The notes under the pieces were generated by a model, which had not been told where the DNA came from, ran no database searches, and worked only from the letters and a program-made list of their open reading frames with translations. Positions 52,812 through 63,392 of a stretch of 64,000 nt of DNA are shown piece after piece (within the stretch, counting starts at the first letter, position 1; each line of letters opens with the position of its first letter). The translations under genes were made by a program, and so were the position numbers. Source of the stretch: CAYRSS01 sp964426945. Lineage in GTDB: Bacteria; Planctomycetota; Phycisphaerae; UBA1845. The stretch covers positions 1-64,000 of the forward strand of contig CAYRSS010000019.1 in NCBI GenBank assembly GCA_964426945.1, in the 5' to 3' direction.

Positions 52812-53639
52812 ATGTCCGACACCCACACCGTCCGCGACACTGTCCGCGAAGCCTACGGCCGCATCGCCGAGCAGCCCGCCGAGGCCTGCGACGCCGGCGG
52901 CTCTTGCTGCTGCGGGGGAACCGGCCTCTCTGCGCGGATCGGCTACGACGCCGCGGACCTGGCCGCCCTGCCCGGCGGCGCCGACATGGGGCTGTCCTGC
53001 GGCAATCCGACGGCGATCGCTTCGCTCGCCCCCGGCGAGGTCGTGCTCGACCTGGGCAGCGGGGGCGGCTTCGACTGCTTCATCGCCGGGCCGAAGGTCG
53101 GTGCAACGGGCCGCGTCATCGGCGTGGACATGACCGCGCAGATGCTCGCCAAGGCACGCGGCAACGTCGCCGCGTACCGTCAGCGCACAGGTTTGGACAA
53201 CGTCGAGTTCCGCCTCGGCGAGATCGAGCACCTGCCCGTGGCCGACGCCACCGCCGACGTGGTCATCTCCAACTGCGTGCTCAACCTCTCGCCCGACAAG
53301 CCGCAGGTGTGGCGCGAGATTGCCCGCGTGCTCAAGCCGGGCGGGCGCGTCGCCGTGTCGGACCTGGCGCTGCTGAAGCCGCTGCCCGAGACGGTCAAGC
53401 AGATGGTCGAGGCGCTCATCGGCTGCGTGGCGGGTGCGGTGCTCGTGGAGGAAACGCGCCGCATGATGCAGGCCGCAGGCCTCGCGGATATCCGCCTGAC
53501 ATCCAAGCCGGGGTACGTCGAGGCGATGACCACCATGCAGGACCCGCTCTATCAGCGGATCCTCGAAGCGCTGCCCTCGGGAGCGACGCCGAGCGACTAC
53601 ATCACCAGTCTCGACATCGCCGCGCGCAAGGCCAACTGA
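52812..53639 (+). CDS. arsM: Arsenite methyltransferase
   Basis: Transfers methyl groups from S-adenosylmethionine to arsenite. The 275-residue protein has a Cys-rich N-terminal motif (GGSCCCGG, residues about 32-39), the AdoMet loop [12 protein letters not shown] (about 78-89), and the arsenic-binding Cys positions [19 protein letters not shown] and GCVAGA, all conserved in ArsM. The ATG is supported by AAAGGAG 8 nt upstream. It faces acr3 tail to tail across a hairpin. No arsR repressor is in the window. Confidence 0.93.
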   Translation: MSDTHTVRDTVREAYGRIAEQPAEACDAGGSCCCGGTGLSARIGYDAADLAALPGGADMGLSCGNPTAIASLAPGEVVLDLGSGGGFDCFIAGPKVGATGRVIGVDMTAQMLAKARGNVAAYRQRTGLDNVEFRLGEIEHLPVADATADVVISNCVLNLSPDKPQVWREIARVLKPGGRVAVSDLALLKPLPETVKQMVEALIGCVAGAVLVEETRRMMQAAGLADIRLTSKPGYVEAMTTMQDPLYQRILEALPSGATPSDYITSLDIAARKAN

Positions 53640-53644
53640 TGGAC

Positions 53645-53682
53645 GGCGCCGGCCTTTGATGCGGTCGGCGCGGACCGGCGCC
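53645..53682. terminator. Hairpin between the convergent arsM and acr3 genes
   Basis: GGCGCCGG (53645-53652) pairs with CCGGCGCC (53675-53682) with a 22-nt loop. No T-run follows on either strand, so termination is only moderately supported. Confidence 0.45.
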
Positions 53683-53700
53683 TCATTCACCCGGAGCGGA

Positions 53701-54774
53701 TCAGTCGCTCGGCGAGGTGCCCGAGGACTCATGGGCGAAGTACCTTCGCTGAAACCACAGCGACACGTTGACCAGCCCGATCAGCACGGGCACCTCAACC
53801 AGCGGCCCGATGACCGCGGCGAAGGCGACGCCCGAGTTGATACCGAAGACGGCCACGGCCACCGCGATCGCCAGTTCGAAGTTGTTGCTCGCCGCGGTGA
53901 AGGCGATCGTGGCGGTCTTGGAATAATCCGCACCGAGCTTTTTGCCCATCCAGAACGAAACAAGGAACATCACCACGAAATAGATGCACAGCGGCACGGC
54001 GACGCGCACGACGTCGAGCGGCAGTTGCACGATGAACTCGCCCTTGAGCGAGAACATCACCAGGATGGTGAAGAGCAGCGCGATGAGCGTGATCGGCGAG
54101 ATTCTGGGAATGAACTTCGTTTCGTACCATGCGCGACCCTTCGCCCTGAGCAGAACGATTCGCGTCGCCATGCCGGCGAGGAAGGGTATGCCCAGGTAGA
54201 TGAACACGCTCTCGGCAATCTGGCCGATGGTGACATCCACGGCTGTGCCCGCCAGGCCGAACAGCGGCGGCAGAATCGTGACGAACAGCCACGCATACAC
54301 CGAGAAAAACAGCACCTGAAAGACCGAGTTGAACGCCACCAGCCCGGCGGCGTACTCCGTGTCGCCGTGGGCGAGCTCATTCCACACGATGACCATCGCG
54401 ATGCACCGGGCGAGCCCGATCATGATGAGCCCGATCATGTACTCGGGATAACCGCGTAGGAAGATGACCGCCAGCGCGAACATCAGGATGGGTCCAAGGA
54501 CCCAGTTTTGCACCAGCGACAGGGCGAGGATGCGGACATTGCGGAAAACGTCGCCGAGTTCCTCGTACTTCACTTTCGCAAGCGGTGGGTACATCATCAG
54601 AATCAGCCCGACCGCGATGGGGATGTTCGTGGTGCCGACCTGGAAGCGCTCCATGCGCGTTTCGATGTCGGGCACGAAGTAGCCGGCTGCAACACCCGAG
54701 GCCATCGCAGCGAAGATCCACAGCGTCAGATAGCGATCGAGGAATGACAGCTTGCTGCGGCATGGGGCGGGCAC
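53701..54774 (-). CDS. acr3: Arsenite efflux permease, ACR3 family
   Basis: Integral membrane transporter of 357 residues with about ten hydrophobic segments. Family marks: [19 protein letters not shown] at the start, [38 protein letters not shown] with the conserved Cys that is essential in ACR3, and [17 protein letters not shown]. The GTG at 54774 follows GGGAGG by 6 nt. It exports arsenite, complementing ArsM. Confidence 0.94.
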   Translation of the reverse strand: MPAPCRSKLSFLDRYLTLWIFAAMASGVAAGYFVPDIETRMERFQVGTTNIPIAVGLILMMYPPLAKVKYEELGDVFRNVRILALSLVQNWVLGPILMFALAVIFLRGYPEYMIGLIMIGLARCIAMVIVWNELAHGDTEYAAGLVAFNSVFQVLFFSVYAWLFVTILPPLFGLAGTAVDVTIGQIAESVFIYLGIPFLAGMATRIVLLRAKGRAWYETKFIPRISPITLIALLFTILVMFSLKGEFIVQLPLDVVRVAVPLCIYFVVMFLVSFWMGKKLGADYSKTATIAFTAASNNFELAIAVAVAVFGINSGVAFAAVIGPLVEVPVLIGLVNVSLWFQRRYFAHESSGTSPSD

Positions 54775-54979
54775 GGAGAACCTCCCGGCGGCAGGACCAC
54801 CGACCAGCCCATGCACGCCGCGCAGCATCCTACCCGGGCCGGCAGGCAGCGGCTGCCCGGCGACAGCGCTTTTTGCTGGACGGCATCGTTCCGGGTGGCC
54901 GATAAGCCCCGCAAGGTCACCTGCGCGCGGGCCGGCGACCTCAGCCCCACACGACCATGACCGCAAGGAGACCGGTACG

Positions 54980-57625
54980 ATGCAACGATGCGTCTGTTCA
55001 TCCGAATCAGTCGATTCGACCAGAACCCCAGGAGCGAAGGCGTCGCGCCTTCGTCACGGGCTCCTGCTGGTCTGCGTCCTGCTAGCCGTCCCGCTGCAGA
55101 TGGGCGGCTGCACGGTGACGCCCACGAACCCGCCGCGGGCGCAGGCCCAGGCGCTCGGAACCGTCGCCGGCACGCCGCTGACCATCGAGCTGACCGCGAC
55201 CAACCCGAGCGGCGCAGCCGGGCTCCTGTTCACGATCACTTCGCTGCCACAACATGGCACGCTGACCGACGGCATCGGCACGGCCATCGTCGCCGCGCCG
55301 CAGGAGCTGACCGGCTCGTCGGTGCGCTATCTCGCCGCAGAAGGCTTCGACGGAGAGGACAGCTTCACCTTCTCCGCGTTCGACGGCCGAGCGGCCGGGC
55401 CATCGGCCACCGTCACGATCACGGTCACACCCGCTGAGCCGCCGGCTTCGACCACCATCACCGAGGACACGACGCTGCCCACCCTCGCCGTGTCTGAAGG
55501 AAGCATCACCGAGATCCGCAACAACGCTGTCGTGACCGTCGCAGGAGACACAGACATCGCCGGCACGCTCCGCGCAATCGACGGGCGCATCACCCTCCGC
55601 TGCGAGGGCAACGTCACCATCGACGGCCTGATTCGCTCACTGCGCAGCGATGACACGGTTGATGCCGATGACGACCTGCCGATCGATCAGCAGACCACCG
55701 GCGTCACCATCATCACGACCGGTGGCGCGGTGACCTTCGCCGCCACCGCTTCGATCCAGACCGACGGCCCGATCCTCATCACCGATGACGACACGCTGAT
55801 GTCGAGCAGCCCGGCCTCGCTCTTCGAGGATGTAGAGAACGTGATCGGCGACGTGCTGCCGACGCTGGTGCCCCTGCCCGATGACAACCCCGTCTTCGAC
55901 GAGAACGCGCCCAAGCGGATCGCGACCGTCACCGATACGCCGGATTCGACGACCGCGCCAGTCGTCCGCCAGGCCGCGGACAGCGACCCGGTCACCCTCC
56001 GCGGCGTCTGGCCCCCCGCCGGCGCCGCCCCGCCGGCCGGCGACCGGCCGATCTGGATCTTCCGCTTCGCGGGCAACCGTCCGCTCAACCTCGACAACTG
56101 GACCGTGAACGGCCCCGCCGCCCCGACGCCGGCCGGCACGGATCAAACCAACATGCCCGGCGACAACGCGGCCGGCCGCGACGGAAAGAACGGCTTGCGC
56201 CTCAACATCACCAACAACGGCGGACCGATCACCGTGACCGGAACGGTCACCCTCAACCTCGCCGACGGCGGCGATGGCGCCTCCGCCACAGCCGTGTGCG
56301 CATCGGCCACCGGCGGGGACGGCGGCAAGGCGGGCAACTTCCGCATGACCGCGTCCGGCGGTGTCGATGTCCGCAACGGCGTGCTCCGCATCAACCCCGG
56401 CCGGTCGGGCTCGGGCGGCGCGGCGACGGTAAACCTCGGCGCGGCGGGCGCCGCGGGTTGCCCCGGCGGCGCGGGCGACGACGCCACCGCCACGGGCGGC
56501 AACGGCGCGGACAACCGCAAACGCCTCTTCGTCCGCGGCAACGTCATGGGGCTGGCCAACATTCAGTTCGGCCCCTTGGCAGCCGGCAACGGCGGCAACG
56601 CCATCGCCGACGCCTGCGACGGCGGCAACGGCACCACCTGCTGCGACGGTGGCAACGGCGGCGCGGGCACCGCCCGCGGCGGAAACGGCGGCGATGCGTC
56701 GGTCAATCTCGGCGGCTTCGGTCTGAGCGGCACGGCCGCGACCGTCACGGCCGGAAACGGCGGAGACGCCGACGCGACCGGCGGAACCGGAGGCAACGGC
56801 GGCGACTGCAAGTTCTTCGACGCCGGCGACGGCGGCGACGGCGGCGCGGCTACCGCCACCGGCGGCGCCGGGGGAGACGCCGTGAGCACCGGCGGCGCTG
56901 CAGCCACGGGCGGCAACGGCGGAGACGCCCTCGCCACCGGCGGCGACGCGGGCGACGGCGGGTTCAGCGGCTTCGGCGAGCCGGGCGTCGCGGGCACGCC
57001 GGGCGTCGGCACCGCGACCGCGGGAGCAGGCGGCACGGGCGACACCGCCGGCGCCGCGGGCGAGGAGGATCCGCTCGACGGCCTGGCCGGCCTCGACGGC
57101 GGCGACCTGCCGGTCGTCATCTTCTGCCTGAGCTTCAACGGCCTCGTCGACGGCTCGGGCAACCTGACCCCAGGGGTCTACAACATCCCGGCCCTCAGCG
57201 AAGACGAGACGAGCCAGGTCGGCGTGCTCGGGGTGGAGTTCCGCGACACCGCGGGGGCGGAGTTCGCCACCAGCAGCGATCCCGCACCACACTTCGGCAT
57301 GAACAACGCCCAGGTCGACGTGCGGGCATCATCGCTGCAGCTTCAGCAAGGCGAGCCGGGGCTGATCGGCGGTGTGCGCATCGCGCCGCTCTTCGGCGAA
57401 GGCATCGGTCAGTCCAACCCGCTGCTGGTTCAGGCCCTCGATGCCCAGGGCCAGATCATCGATCAGCGGGAGGTTACTTCCCTGCCGAACAACTCCGCCG
57501 ACCCGCAGAATCCGGAGGTCGTGGACGTGTCCTTCGAGGTGGACGTGTCGGTGGCGACATTCCGCATCATCGCCCCGCCGGGTTCGTTCGTGACGATCCT
57601 GCGGATCTACCTGCTCGATCCGTAA
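54980..57625 (+). CDS. Glycine-rich PGRS-like lipoprotein
   Basis: The 881-residue protein has a lipoprotein signal ([19 protein letters not shown]). An Ig/cadherin-like domain follows (about residues 55-150: [33 protein letters not shown]). A beta-helix-like stretch comes next ([21 protein letters not shown]), and then about 300 residues of GGNGGDA-type repeats (about 430-700), very like mycobacterial PE_PGRS tracts though not related in the N-terminus. The C-terminal 180 residues look like a folded domain ([37 protein letters not shown]). AAGGAG (54965-54970) precedes the ATG. Likely a surface adhesin or matrix protein; function unknown. Confidence 0.75.
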   Translation: MQRCVCSSESVDSTRTPGAKASRLRHGLLLVCVLLAVPLQMGGCTVTPTNPPRAQAQALGTVAGTPLTIELTATNPSGAAGLLFTITSLPQHGTLTDGIGTAIVAAPQELTGSSVRYLAAEGFDGEDSFTFSAFDGRAAGPSATVTITVTPAEPPASTTITEDTTLPTLAVSEGSITEIRNNAVVTVAGDTDIAGTLRAIDGRITLRCEGNVTIDGLIRSLRSDDTVDADDDLPIDQQTTGVTIITTGGAVTFAATASIQTDGPILITDDDTLMSSSPASLFEDVENVIGDVLPTLVPLPDDNPVFDENAPKRIATVTDTPDSTTAPVVRQAADSDPVTLRGVWPPAGAAPPAGDRPIWIFRFAGNRPLNLDNWTVNGPAAPTPAGTDQTNMPGDNAAGRDGKNGLRLNITNNGGPITVTGTVTLNLADGGDGASATAVCASATGGDGGKAGNFRMTASGGVDVRNGVLRINPGRSGSGGAATVNLGAAGAAGCPGGAGDDATATGGNGADNRKRLFVRGNVMGLANIQFGPLAAGNGGNAIADACDGGNGTTCCDGGNGGAGTARGGNGGDASVNLGGFGLSGTAATVTAGNGGDADATGGTGGNGGDCKFFDAGDGGDGGAATATGGAGGDAVSTGGAAATGGNGGDALATGGDAGDGGFSGFGEPGVAGTPGVGTATAGAGGTGDTAGAAGEEDPLDGLAGLDGGDLPVVIFCLSFNGLVDGSGNLTPGVYNIPALSEDETSQVGVLGVEFRDTAGAEFATSSDPAPHFGMNNAQVDVRASSLQLQQGEPGLIGGVRIAPLFGEGIGQSNPLLVQALDAQGQIIDQREVTSLPNNSADPQNPEVVDVSFEVDVSVATFRIIAPPGSFVTILRIYLLDP

Positions 57626-57654
57626 CCCCGGTCGATCGCGCGCGGCGCAATACA

Positions 57655-57700
57655 CAGGGGCTTCGCAGCGGAGGACATCCCTCCTGCGGCGAAGCCCCTG
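57655..57700. terminator. Bidirectional terminator between convergent genes
   Basis: CAGGGGCTTCGC (57655-57666) pairs perfectly with GCGAAGCCCCTG (57689-57700), with a 22-nt loop that can itself fold (GGAGGA/TCCTCC). It lies between the PGRS-like gene and the leftward aminopeptidase gene. Confidence 0.75.
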
Positions 57701-57725
57701 CTGTGGTTTGATCCGGCTCGCGCCC

Positions 57726-58874
57726 CTACCGTCGCGATCGGCCGAGGGGCTTGGGCCACGTGTCGTTGTGGAAACGGCCGTTCTTCGCGATCTCCTTGCC
57801 GTCGACCTCGATGCGGCCGCCCTTGCGGAGGTCGCAGACCATGTCCCAGTGCAGGGCCGACTGGTTCTTGCCGCCGCTTTCGGGATAGGCCGCGCCGAGG
57901 GCCGCGTGGAACGTGCCGCCGATCTTCTCGTCGAAGAGCGTGTTGCGCGTGAACGTCTTGATGGCGTAGTTTGTGCCGATGGCGATCTCGCCCAGCGTGC
58001 GGCTGCCCGCGTCCTGATCGAGCATCTCGAAGAGGAACGCCTCGCCCTTGCTCGCGCTGGCCTCGACCACCTTGCCGCCGCGGAAGCGCAGGAACACGTC
58101 GGTCACCTCGTGACCCTGGAACACGGCCGGGAAGGTGTAGCGGACCTCGCCTTCGGTTGCGGTCTCGATCGGACCGGTGAAGACCTCGCCGTCGGGGAAG
58201 TTGTTCTTGCCCTCGCAGTTGATCCACGTGCGCCCCGCGATCCCAAGCCGCAGGTCCGTGCCGGGGGCGACGAAGCGCAGTTCCTTCGCCTTGTTCAGGA
58301 AATCGCACAGCCGCTTCTGGGCGACGCCGATCTTCTGCCACGCCTTGCCCGGCTCGCGCAGATGGAGCAGCCCGGCGCGGAAGACAAAGTCCGCGTAGTC
58401 GGAGAGCGACATTTCCGCGTCCTGCGCGCAGGCGTGGCACGGATACTGCGTGCCGACCCAGCGGAACTTATCCGCGCCGGTGAGGCTGGAGCGCTTCATG
58501 AACAGCTCCAGCGCGGGGCGCCGGGCCTTGCTGATCAGCGCCTGCCTCGCAGGCTCGACGCGGCTCATGGCCTTGGTGTTGTCCTCGGCGAGCACGGAGA
58601 TCATGCCGTTGGCGATCTCCATGTCCTGCACGTGGCCGGGATAGAAGTAGGAAAGCTGGTCGTTGCTGCCGAACTTGCAGAGGTCCTCTTCGACCTGAGG
58701 GATGCGCAGCCGGAGCACCGGGTTCCCTCCGGCGCGCAGCACCTCGCGACAGCACGCCGCCAGCAACGGCTCCGACACCGTCGGCCCGCGAACGATCACC
58801 ACATCACCCCGCCGGACCTGCACCGCGTAGTTCACGAGCACTTCGGCCAGCTTGTCTAGACGTTGATCACGCAT
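57726..58874 (-). CDS. Aminopeptidase, M29 family
   Basis: The 382-residue protein matches the M29 (thermophilic/AmpS-like) metallo-aminopeptidases: RLDKLAEVLVNYAVQVRRGD at the start, LCDFLNKAKELRFVAPGTDLRL, NFPDGEVFTGPIETATEGEV (metal-binding Glu), ASKGEAFLFEMLDQDAGSRTLGEIAIGTN and the C-terminal HWDMVCDLRKGGRIEVDGKEI with the zinc-binding His and Asp. Start at 58874 (MRDQRLDK) fits the family. No operon partner is evident. Confidence 0.9.
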   Translation of the reverse strand: MRDQRLDKLAEVLVNYAVQVRRGDVVIVRGPTVSEPLLAACCREVLRAGGNPVLRLRIPQVEEDLCKFGSNDQLSYFYPGHVQDMEIANGMISVLAEDNTKAMSRVEPARQALISKARRPALELFMKRSSLTGADKFRWVGTQYPCHACAQDAEMSLSDYADFVFRAGLLHLREPGKAWQKIGVAQKRLCDFLNKAKELRFVAPGTDLRLGIAGRTWINCEGKNNFPDGEVFTGPIETATEGEVRYTFPAVFQGHEVTDVFLRFRGGKVVEASASKGEAFLFEMLDQDAGSRTLGEIAIGTNYAIKTFTRNTLFDEKIGGTFHAALGAAYPESGGKNQSALHWDMVCDLRKGGRIEVDGKEIAKNGRFHNDTWPKPLGRSRR

Positions 58875-58906
58875 GCTTTGACTCCGGAGCAACCAGCAAG
58901 AAAGGC

Positions 58907-59224
58907 AACCGCAGAGGTCGCTGAGGGCGGACGCGGAGAACACGGAGACGCGCCACCAAGTTCAACTCACCGCAGACCTGCCGGACAGATGCGCTAATAA
59001 ACTGGCGCCGAATTGGGTCGGCGCTGATGACCCGTCCCCAGTCGCCCCCGGTGGTCGCACCGCCGCGCACCCGCAGCGTCTCCCCCATTCTGCGTCCACT
59101 CTCAGCGATCTCTGCGGTTGATCTGTTTCTCCCCCTACACGCTCGCGGCCGTTCGCGCTCACCCGACTGCCGAGGCGTCTCCCCCATCTCTGCGTCCGCT
59201 TCTCAGCGACCTCTGCGGTTAATC
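58907..59224. repeat. Dispersed intergenic repeat cluster of the CTCTGCGGTT family
   Basis: AACCGCAGAGGTCGCTGAG (58907-58925) is repeated in perfect inverse orientation as CTCAGCGACCTCTGCGGTT (59202-59220), and once more with one mismatch at 59101-59119. The two inverse copies are part of a direct repeat of about 48 bp, each starting with GCGTCTCCCCCAT (59076 and 59175). This fills the 353-base gap between the aminopeptidase and purQ genes, with no coding sequence. Confidence 0.75.
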
Positions 59225-59227
59225 TCC

Positions 59228-60010
59228 TCACCCCCAGTGTCGCACCGCGTTCTGAAAAAGGCGGAGCCCGTCCGGGTCGCCCTCGGCCGTGCGCCGCGTC
59301 CAGAGGGGATGCTGCGTGTGGTCGAAGTGGCGGTCGGGGTGGGGCATCAGGCCGAAGACCCGGCCGGTGTCGTCGCAGAGGCCCGCGATACCGTCGACGC
59401 TGCCGTTGGGGTTGGCGGGGTATTGATCGGTCCGGCCATCCGCGTCGACGTAGCGCAGGGCGACAAACCCGCCGCTGCGCAGATCGTTCAGCGTGGCGTC
59501 GTCGCGGACGATGACCTTGCCCTCGCCGTGTTCGACGGGCATCTCGAGCGTCGCGCCGGGTGTCAGGAACGCGCAGCGGACGGTGGTCACCCGCATCGTC
59601 ACCCACCGGGCCTCGAAGTGGGCCGAGTCGTTGTACGTCACCGTGACGCGGCCGGTGCCGACCTTCGGCCCGGGCAGGAAGCCAGTCTTCACGAGCGCCT
59701 GAAAGCCGTTGCAGATGCCGATGATGCCGCCGCCGCGATCGACGTGGCGGCGCAGGGCGTCGGACAGTTCATGCGTGATCCGCTGGGCCAGTACCACCCC
59801 GGCCGCGATGTCATCGCCGTAGGAGAAGCCGCCGGGAATGCACACCACGGCGTAGTCCTCGATCATCCGAGGGTTTTCCGCAAGGCGGTTGATGTGCACG
59901 AGATCGGGCTTCGCCCCGGCCAGCCGCCAGGCATGCACGGCCTCCTCGTCGCAGTTAATGCCGGCGGCGCGGAGGACGAGGACGGGGACGGTCTTGGTGG
60001 TCGTGGTCAT
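59228..60010 (-). CDS. purQ: Phosphoribosylformylglycinamidine synthase, glutaminase subunit
   Basis: Glutamine amidotransferase subunit that supplies ammonia to PurL in purine synthesis. The 260-residue protein has the nucleophile elbow IGICNGFQAL (catalytic Cys at about residue 99) and PGGFSYGDDIAAG (about 59-71). The C-terminal catalytic region reads GLMPHPDRHFD; the usual PHPE is PHPD here, so the Glu of the triad is Asp. Start overlaps the purL stop (ATGA), indicating coupling. Confidence 0.94.
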   Translation of the reverse strand: MTTTTKTVPVLVLRAAGINCDEEAVHAWRLAGAKPDLVHINRLAENPRMIEDYAVVCIPGGFSYGDDIAAGVVLAQRITHELSDALRRHVDRGGGIIGICNGFQALVKTGFLPGPKVGTGRVTVTYNDSAHFEARWVTMRVTTVRCAFLTPGATLEMPVEHGEGKVIVRDDATLNDLRSGGFVALRYVDADGRTDQYPANPNGSVDGIAGLCDDTGRVFGLMPHPDRHFDHTQHPLWTRRTAEGDPDGLRLFQNAVRHWG

Positions 60011-63000
60011 CGGTGTGCCCCTCCGTCCGCAAGCGGCAACCGCCAGGCGGCGGCGAGGTCAGCGACCTCAGCGCGGATCAGGTTCATGTCCCACCGGTAC
60101 AAGTTCAGAACTGGCTGGGCCTCGACTCGGCCGATGACCGTCACATCCAGCGCCTTCGCAATGTCGGCGGGCATCTCCACGACATAGGTGCCGAGCACGG
60201 GCGTGAAGATTGAGGCAGGGTAGGAAGCCCGCTTCTTGGAGTCGCGCAGGCGCTCGGGATCGAACAGTACGGCGGGATCTCGTTCTCCCTCCAACCACTT
60301 GCGAGTAAATTCCTGCGTTTCAAGTTTCGCGTCTGTGTTTGAATCCCCCAGGAACGGCCCGTCGAGTTCGCGGGCCAGGCTTTCATCCATCGAGCCATCG
60401 GGGCGACGCTGGAGCGGCGGCCGGTCCTGCTGATGGAACCAGTCCAGATTAATCGTGGCCCCGAGGTTAGACGCGATGCACATTTCAGCGACAGCGACAG
60501 CGAGTCCGCCGTCGCTGATGTCATGCGCGGCGCAGATTTTCCCTTCATCAATCCACTTGGCGACAGCGTGATGCCCGAGCTTAAGTGTGGCAAGATCGCC
60601 AGCAACGATTCTACACGGGCCGACGAGCGCCAAGACGTGCCCAGGCGACTTGAGGTCCATCGTTGTTACGCGGCTAACGTCGGCTATGTGGCCCAATGCG
60701 CTGATCATCAGCGTACCGGGAATCGTGATTCGTTCCGGAAGACCCAACCCTGCGGCATCGGCCGCATTCTGCGTGAACTCGTTATTCAGCGAGTCTTTGC
60801 CGGATATGAACGGCAGACCGTAGGCAATGGCGGCATCCGTCGCACCCTTGCACGCTCGCACAAGCGCCCCCATTGCCACGGCGGAATCGACTTTGCCCCA
60901 GCAGAAATTGTCCAGAATCGCCACGCGATCGGGATTGGCGCCGACGGAAATGACGTTGCGAAGCGCCTCATCCACCGCAGCAACAGCCATTTCGTACGGA
61001 TCGGTATCCGCCATCGACGGACACATGCCGCAGCCGATCGCGATCGCGGCCGACTGCTCATAGAGCGGGCGCAGAACGGCCGCATCGGACGGACCCGATC
61101 CGATGCCGGTCAGTGGCTTGACGACGCTGCGCCCTTGCACTTCATGATCGTACTGACGAATCACCCATTCCTTGGAGGCGATGTTCAGCGAGCCGAGCAG
61201 TTCAATGAGCTTCGGCGTGAGGTAGCCGACGTCTCTCGTCCGTGCTCGCTTGAGTTCGCCGGCTATGGTCAGCTGCGCGGCGAGACTCAGCCGCTCGTTC
61301 TCAGCAATGGGACGGGGGGACTCGCTCATCCAAGAGGCGTACCGATGTTGTTCCGCGGCCCGCTCGCGCCCCACCTCGTCGCTATCCTTAGCCGCACTCC
61401 ACGTCGCCTTCCGCACCGTCTTCGGCAGCCCGTGATGCAGAAACTCCATATCGAGCTGTCCGACCACCGTTCCGCGGTAGCGCACCGTCAGCACGCCGTC
61501 ATCCGCGAACGTCCCGATCACCGTCGCCTCGACGTCTTCCTCCGCGAAGATACGCAGAAACGCGTCGAGGCGATCCGGCGGCACGGCGAAGACCATCCGC
61601 TCCTGCGCCTCGCTGATCCAGATTTCGTCGTAGCGCAGGCCCGCGTACTTCAGCGGCACGGTTTCCAGATCGACGACCGCGCCGAGTTTCTCGCCCATCT
61701 CGCCGACGGCGCTGCTCAGGCCGCCCGCGCCGCAGTCGGTCACCGCCGAGTAGAGACAGCCGCCCTCCGCGTCGCGGGCGCGAAGCTGGGCGTCGAGCAC
61801 TTTCTTCTGCACGAGGGCGTTGCCGATCTGCACCGCGTGCGAAAACTCGTCGGCGTGGGTATCAGTCAGCTCGGCCGAGGAGAACGTCGCCCCGTGGATG
61901 CCGTCGCGGCCGGTGCGGCCGCCGGCGACGACGATGCGGTCGCCCGTGCGCGGCGCCTTGGCGATGAACTTCCGCGGGATCAGCCCCACACAGCCGCAGA
62001 ACACCAGCGGGTTCGCGAGATAGCGATTGTCGAAGTAGATCGCCCCGTTGACCGTGGGGATGCCCATGCGATTGCCGTAATCGCGCACGCCGCGGACCAC
62101 GCCCTTGAGCACCCGCCGCGGATGCAGCACGCCTTCGGGCAGGCGGTCGTCCGGATAGTCGGGCGGGGCGAGGCAGAACACGTCGGTCGAGGCGATCGGC
62201 TTGGCCCCCAGCCCGCAGCCCATGACGTCGCGGATGCACCCGCCGACGCCGGTGGCCGATCCGCCGTAGGGCTCGATGGCCGAGGGGTGGTTGTGCGTCT
62301 CGCACTTGAAGGCGATGCCCCACTCGTCGTCGAACGCCACGACGCCGGCGTTGTCCACGAACACCGACAGGCACCAGTCGCGGTTGAGCGTCCGCGTGGC
62401 CTTGGCGATCGTGTCGGCCAGCAGGTTGTCGAACCGCACCTTCACCTGACCGGGCTTGCCGAAGTCGTCGCCTTCGTACTCGACCGCGCTCTTGAGCGTC
62501 TTGTGCACGCAATGTTCCGACCACGTCTGGGCGAGCGTTTCGAGCTCCAGATCGGTCGGGTCGCGATCGAGCTTCGCGAAGTGGTCGCGAACGGCGTGCA
62601 TCTCTTCGAGCGACAGGAACAGGTGCGCCTGCCGCGAGAGCTTCGCCAGTTCGTCGTCGCTGAGCCCGCGCAGCGTCACCGTCCGCAGCGTGAAACCCTT
62701 GTCGGGCGGGGTGGGGAACGACTCGGGCAGCTTGTCGGTCCGGCCGAGGCCCTGGATGAACACGGCCTCAATGCCGGTGTTGGCCAGGACGCGCGTGGCG
62801 ATCGTCGCCAGCTCCTCCGCCGTGCGCGCCCCGATCACCTCGTACCTGCGCCCCGTGCGCACGGCCGTCACGCGGTCGGCCCGCTGGCCGAGCAGCCGCC
62901 GGGCGGCATCCAGCGCGGTAAGCGCGACCGGATCCATCACGCCGGGCAGCGGGTGGACCTCGATGGCGGCGTGACGATCGGCGCGGTGCCCATAGCCCGC

Positions 63001-63261
63001 AGAAACCTCGAACGACTCGGCCACGGCGTCGGCGAAGAGCTCGGCCGCCAGACGACGGGCATCCGCCTCGACGAGCGTACCCTCCAGGAAGTACAGACGG
63101 CTGCTGGCGACGGCCTCGACGTGGTGCAGGCCGAGGGTGAGGATGTCCCCGAGCGCGTCGCGGCCGTGACCGTCGAGGGCCGGTGAGTTGGGCCGAACCC
63201 GGATGCAGAATCGGTGCTGCGAAGCTGGCACTGCGGCGTCCCCGGCGGTGCGGTGCGGCAT
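60007..63261 (-). CDS. purL: PurS-PurL fusion, phosphoribosylformylglycinamidine synthase
   Basis: Converts FGAR to FGAM with ATP and glutamine-derived ammonia. The 1084-residue protein starts with a PurS-like domain (about residues 15-100: RFCIRVRPNSPALDGHGRDAL, VASSRLYFLEG), normally a separate small subunit, and continues with the large PurL domain: ETLAQTWSEHCVHKTL, FKCETHNHPSAIEPYGGSAT, GVLHPRRVLKGVVRGVRDYGN, YSAVTDCGAGGLSSAVGEMG and AHDISDGGLAVAVAEM. The start at 63261 is preferred because the PurS-like domain begins there. Coupled to purQ. Confidence 0.95.
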   Translation of the reverse strand: MPHRTAGDAAVPASQHRFCIRVRPNSPALDGHGRDALGDILTLGLHHVEAVASSRLYFLEGTLVEADARRLAAELFADAVAESFEVSAGYGHRADRHAAIEVHPLPGVMDPVALTALDAARRLLGQRADRVTAVRTGRRYEVIGARTAEELATIATRVLANTGIEAVFIQGLGRTDKLPESFPTPPDKGFTLRTVTLRGLSDDELAKLSRQAHLFLSLEEMHAVRDHFAKLDRDPTDLELETLAQTWSEHCVHKTLKSAVEYEGDDFGKPGQVKVRFDNLLADTIAKATRTLNRDWCLSVFVDNAGVVAFDDEWGIAFKCETHNHPSAIEPYGGSATGVGGCIRDVMGCGLGAKPIASTDVFCLAPPDYPDDRLPEGVLHPRRVLKGVVRGVRDYGNRMGIPTVNGAIYFDNRYLANPLVFCGCVGLIPRKFIAKAPRTGDRIVVAGGRTGRDGIHGATFSSAELTDTHADEFSHAVQIGNALVQKKVLDAQLRARDAEGGCLYSAVTDCGAGGLSSAVGEMGEKLGAVVDLETVPLKYAGLRYDEIWISEAQERMVFAVPPDRLDAFLRIFAEEDVEATVIGTFADDGVLTVRYRGTVVGQLDMEFLHHGLPKTVRKATWSAAKDSDEVGRERAAEQHRYASWMSESPRPIAENERLSLAAQLTIAGELKRARTRDVGYLTPKLIELLGSLNIASKEWVIRQYDHEVQGRSVVKPLTGIGSGPSDAAVLRPLYEQSAAIAIGCGMCPSMADTDPYEMAVAAVDEALRNVISVGANPDRVAILDNFCWGKVDSAVAMGALVRACKGATDAAIAYGLPFISGKDSLNNEFTQNAADAAGLGLPERITIPGTLMISALGHIADVSRVTTMDLKSPGHVLALVGPCRIVAGDLATLKLGHHAVAKWIDEGKICAAHDISDGGLAVAVAEMCIASNLGATINLDWFHQQDRPPLQRRPDGSMDESLARELDGPFLGDSNTDAKLETQEFTRKWLEGERDPAVLFDPERLRDSKKRASYPASIFTPVLGTYVVEMPADIAKALDVTVIGRVEAQPVLNLYRWDMNLIRAEVADLAAAWRLPLADGGAHR

Positions 63262-63392
63262 TCTGATCCGACGGGTGTGCCCAGCGCCCGCAGGCAGCCT
63301 CGGCGCACACGGACCCGTCGAGATCGACAGGATAAATGGTGCGTCACCGCCACGCCAGTGTAGAATCCTGTCCGAGGCGCGGCACGCCCCGA

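Noticed and set aside
56290..57060. Repeats in the glycine-rich gene that could be taken for a CRISPR or tandem array
   Set aside because: Units are irregular, in frame, and code for GGNGGDA-type peptide; no uniform repeats with unique spacers.
60433..63186. A 917-codon open frame on the plus strand opposite purL
   Set aside because: It lies wholly inside purL, is His/Arg/Val-rich without domains, and mirrors codon bias of the real gene on the other strand.
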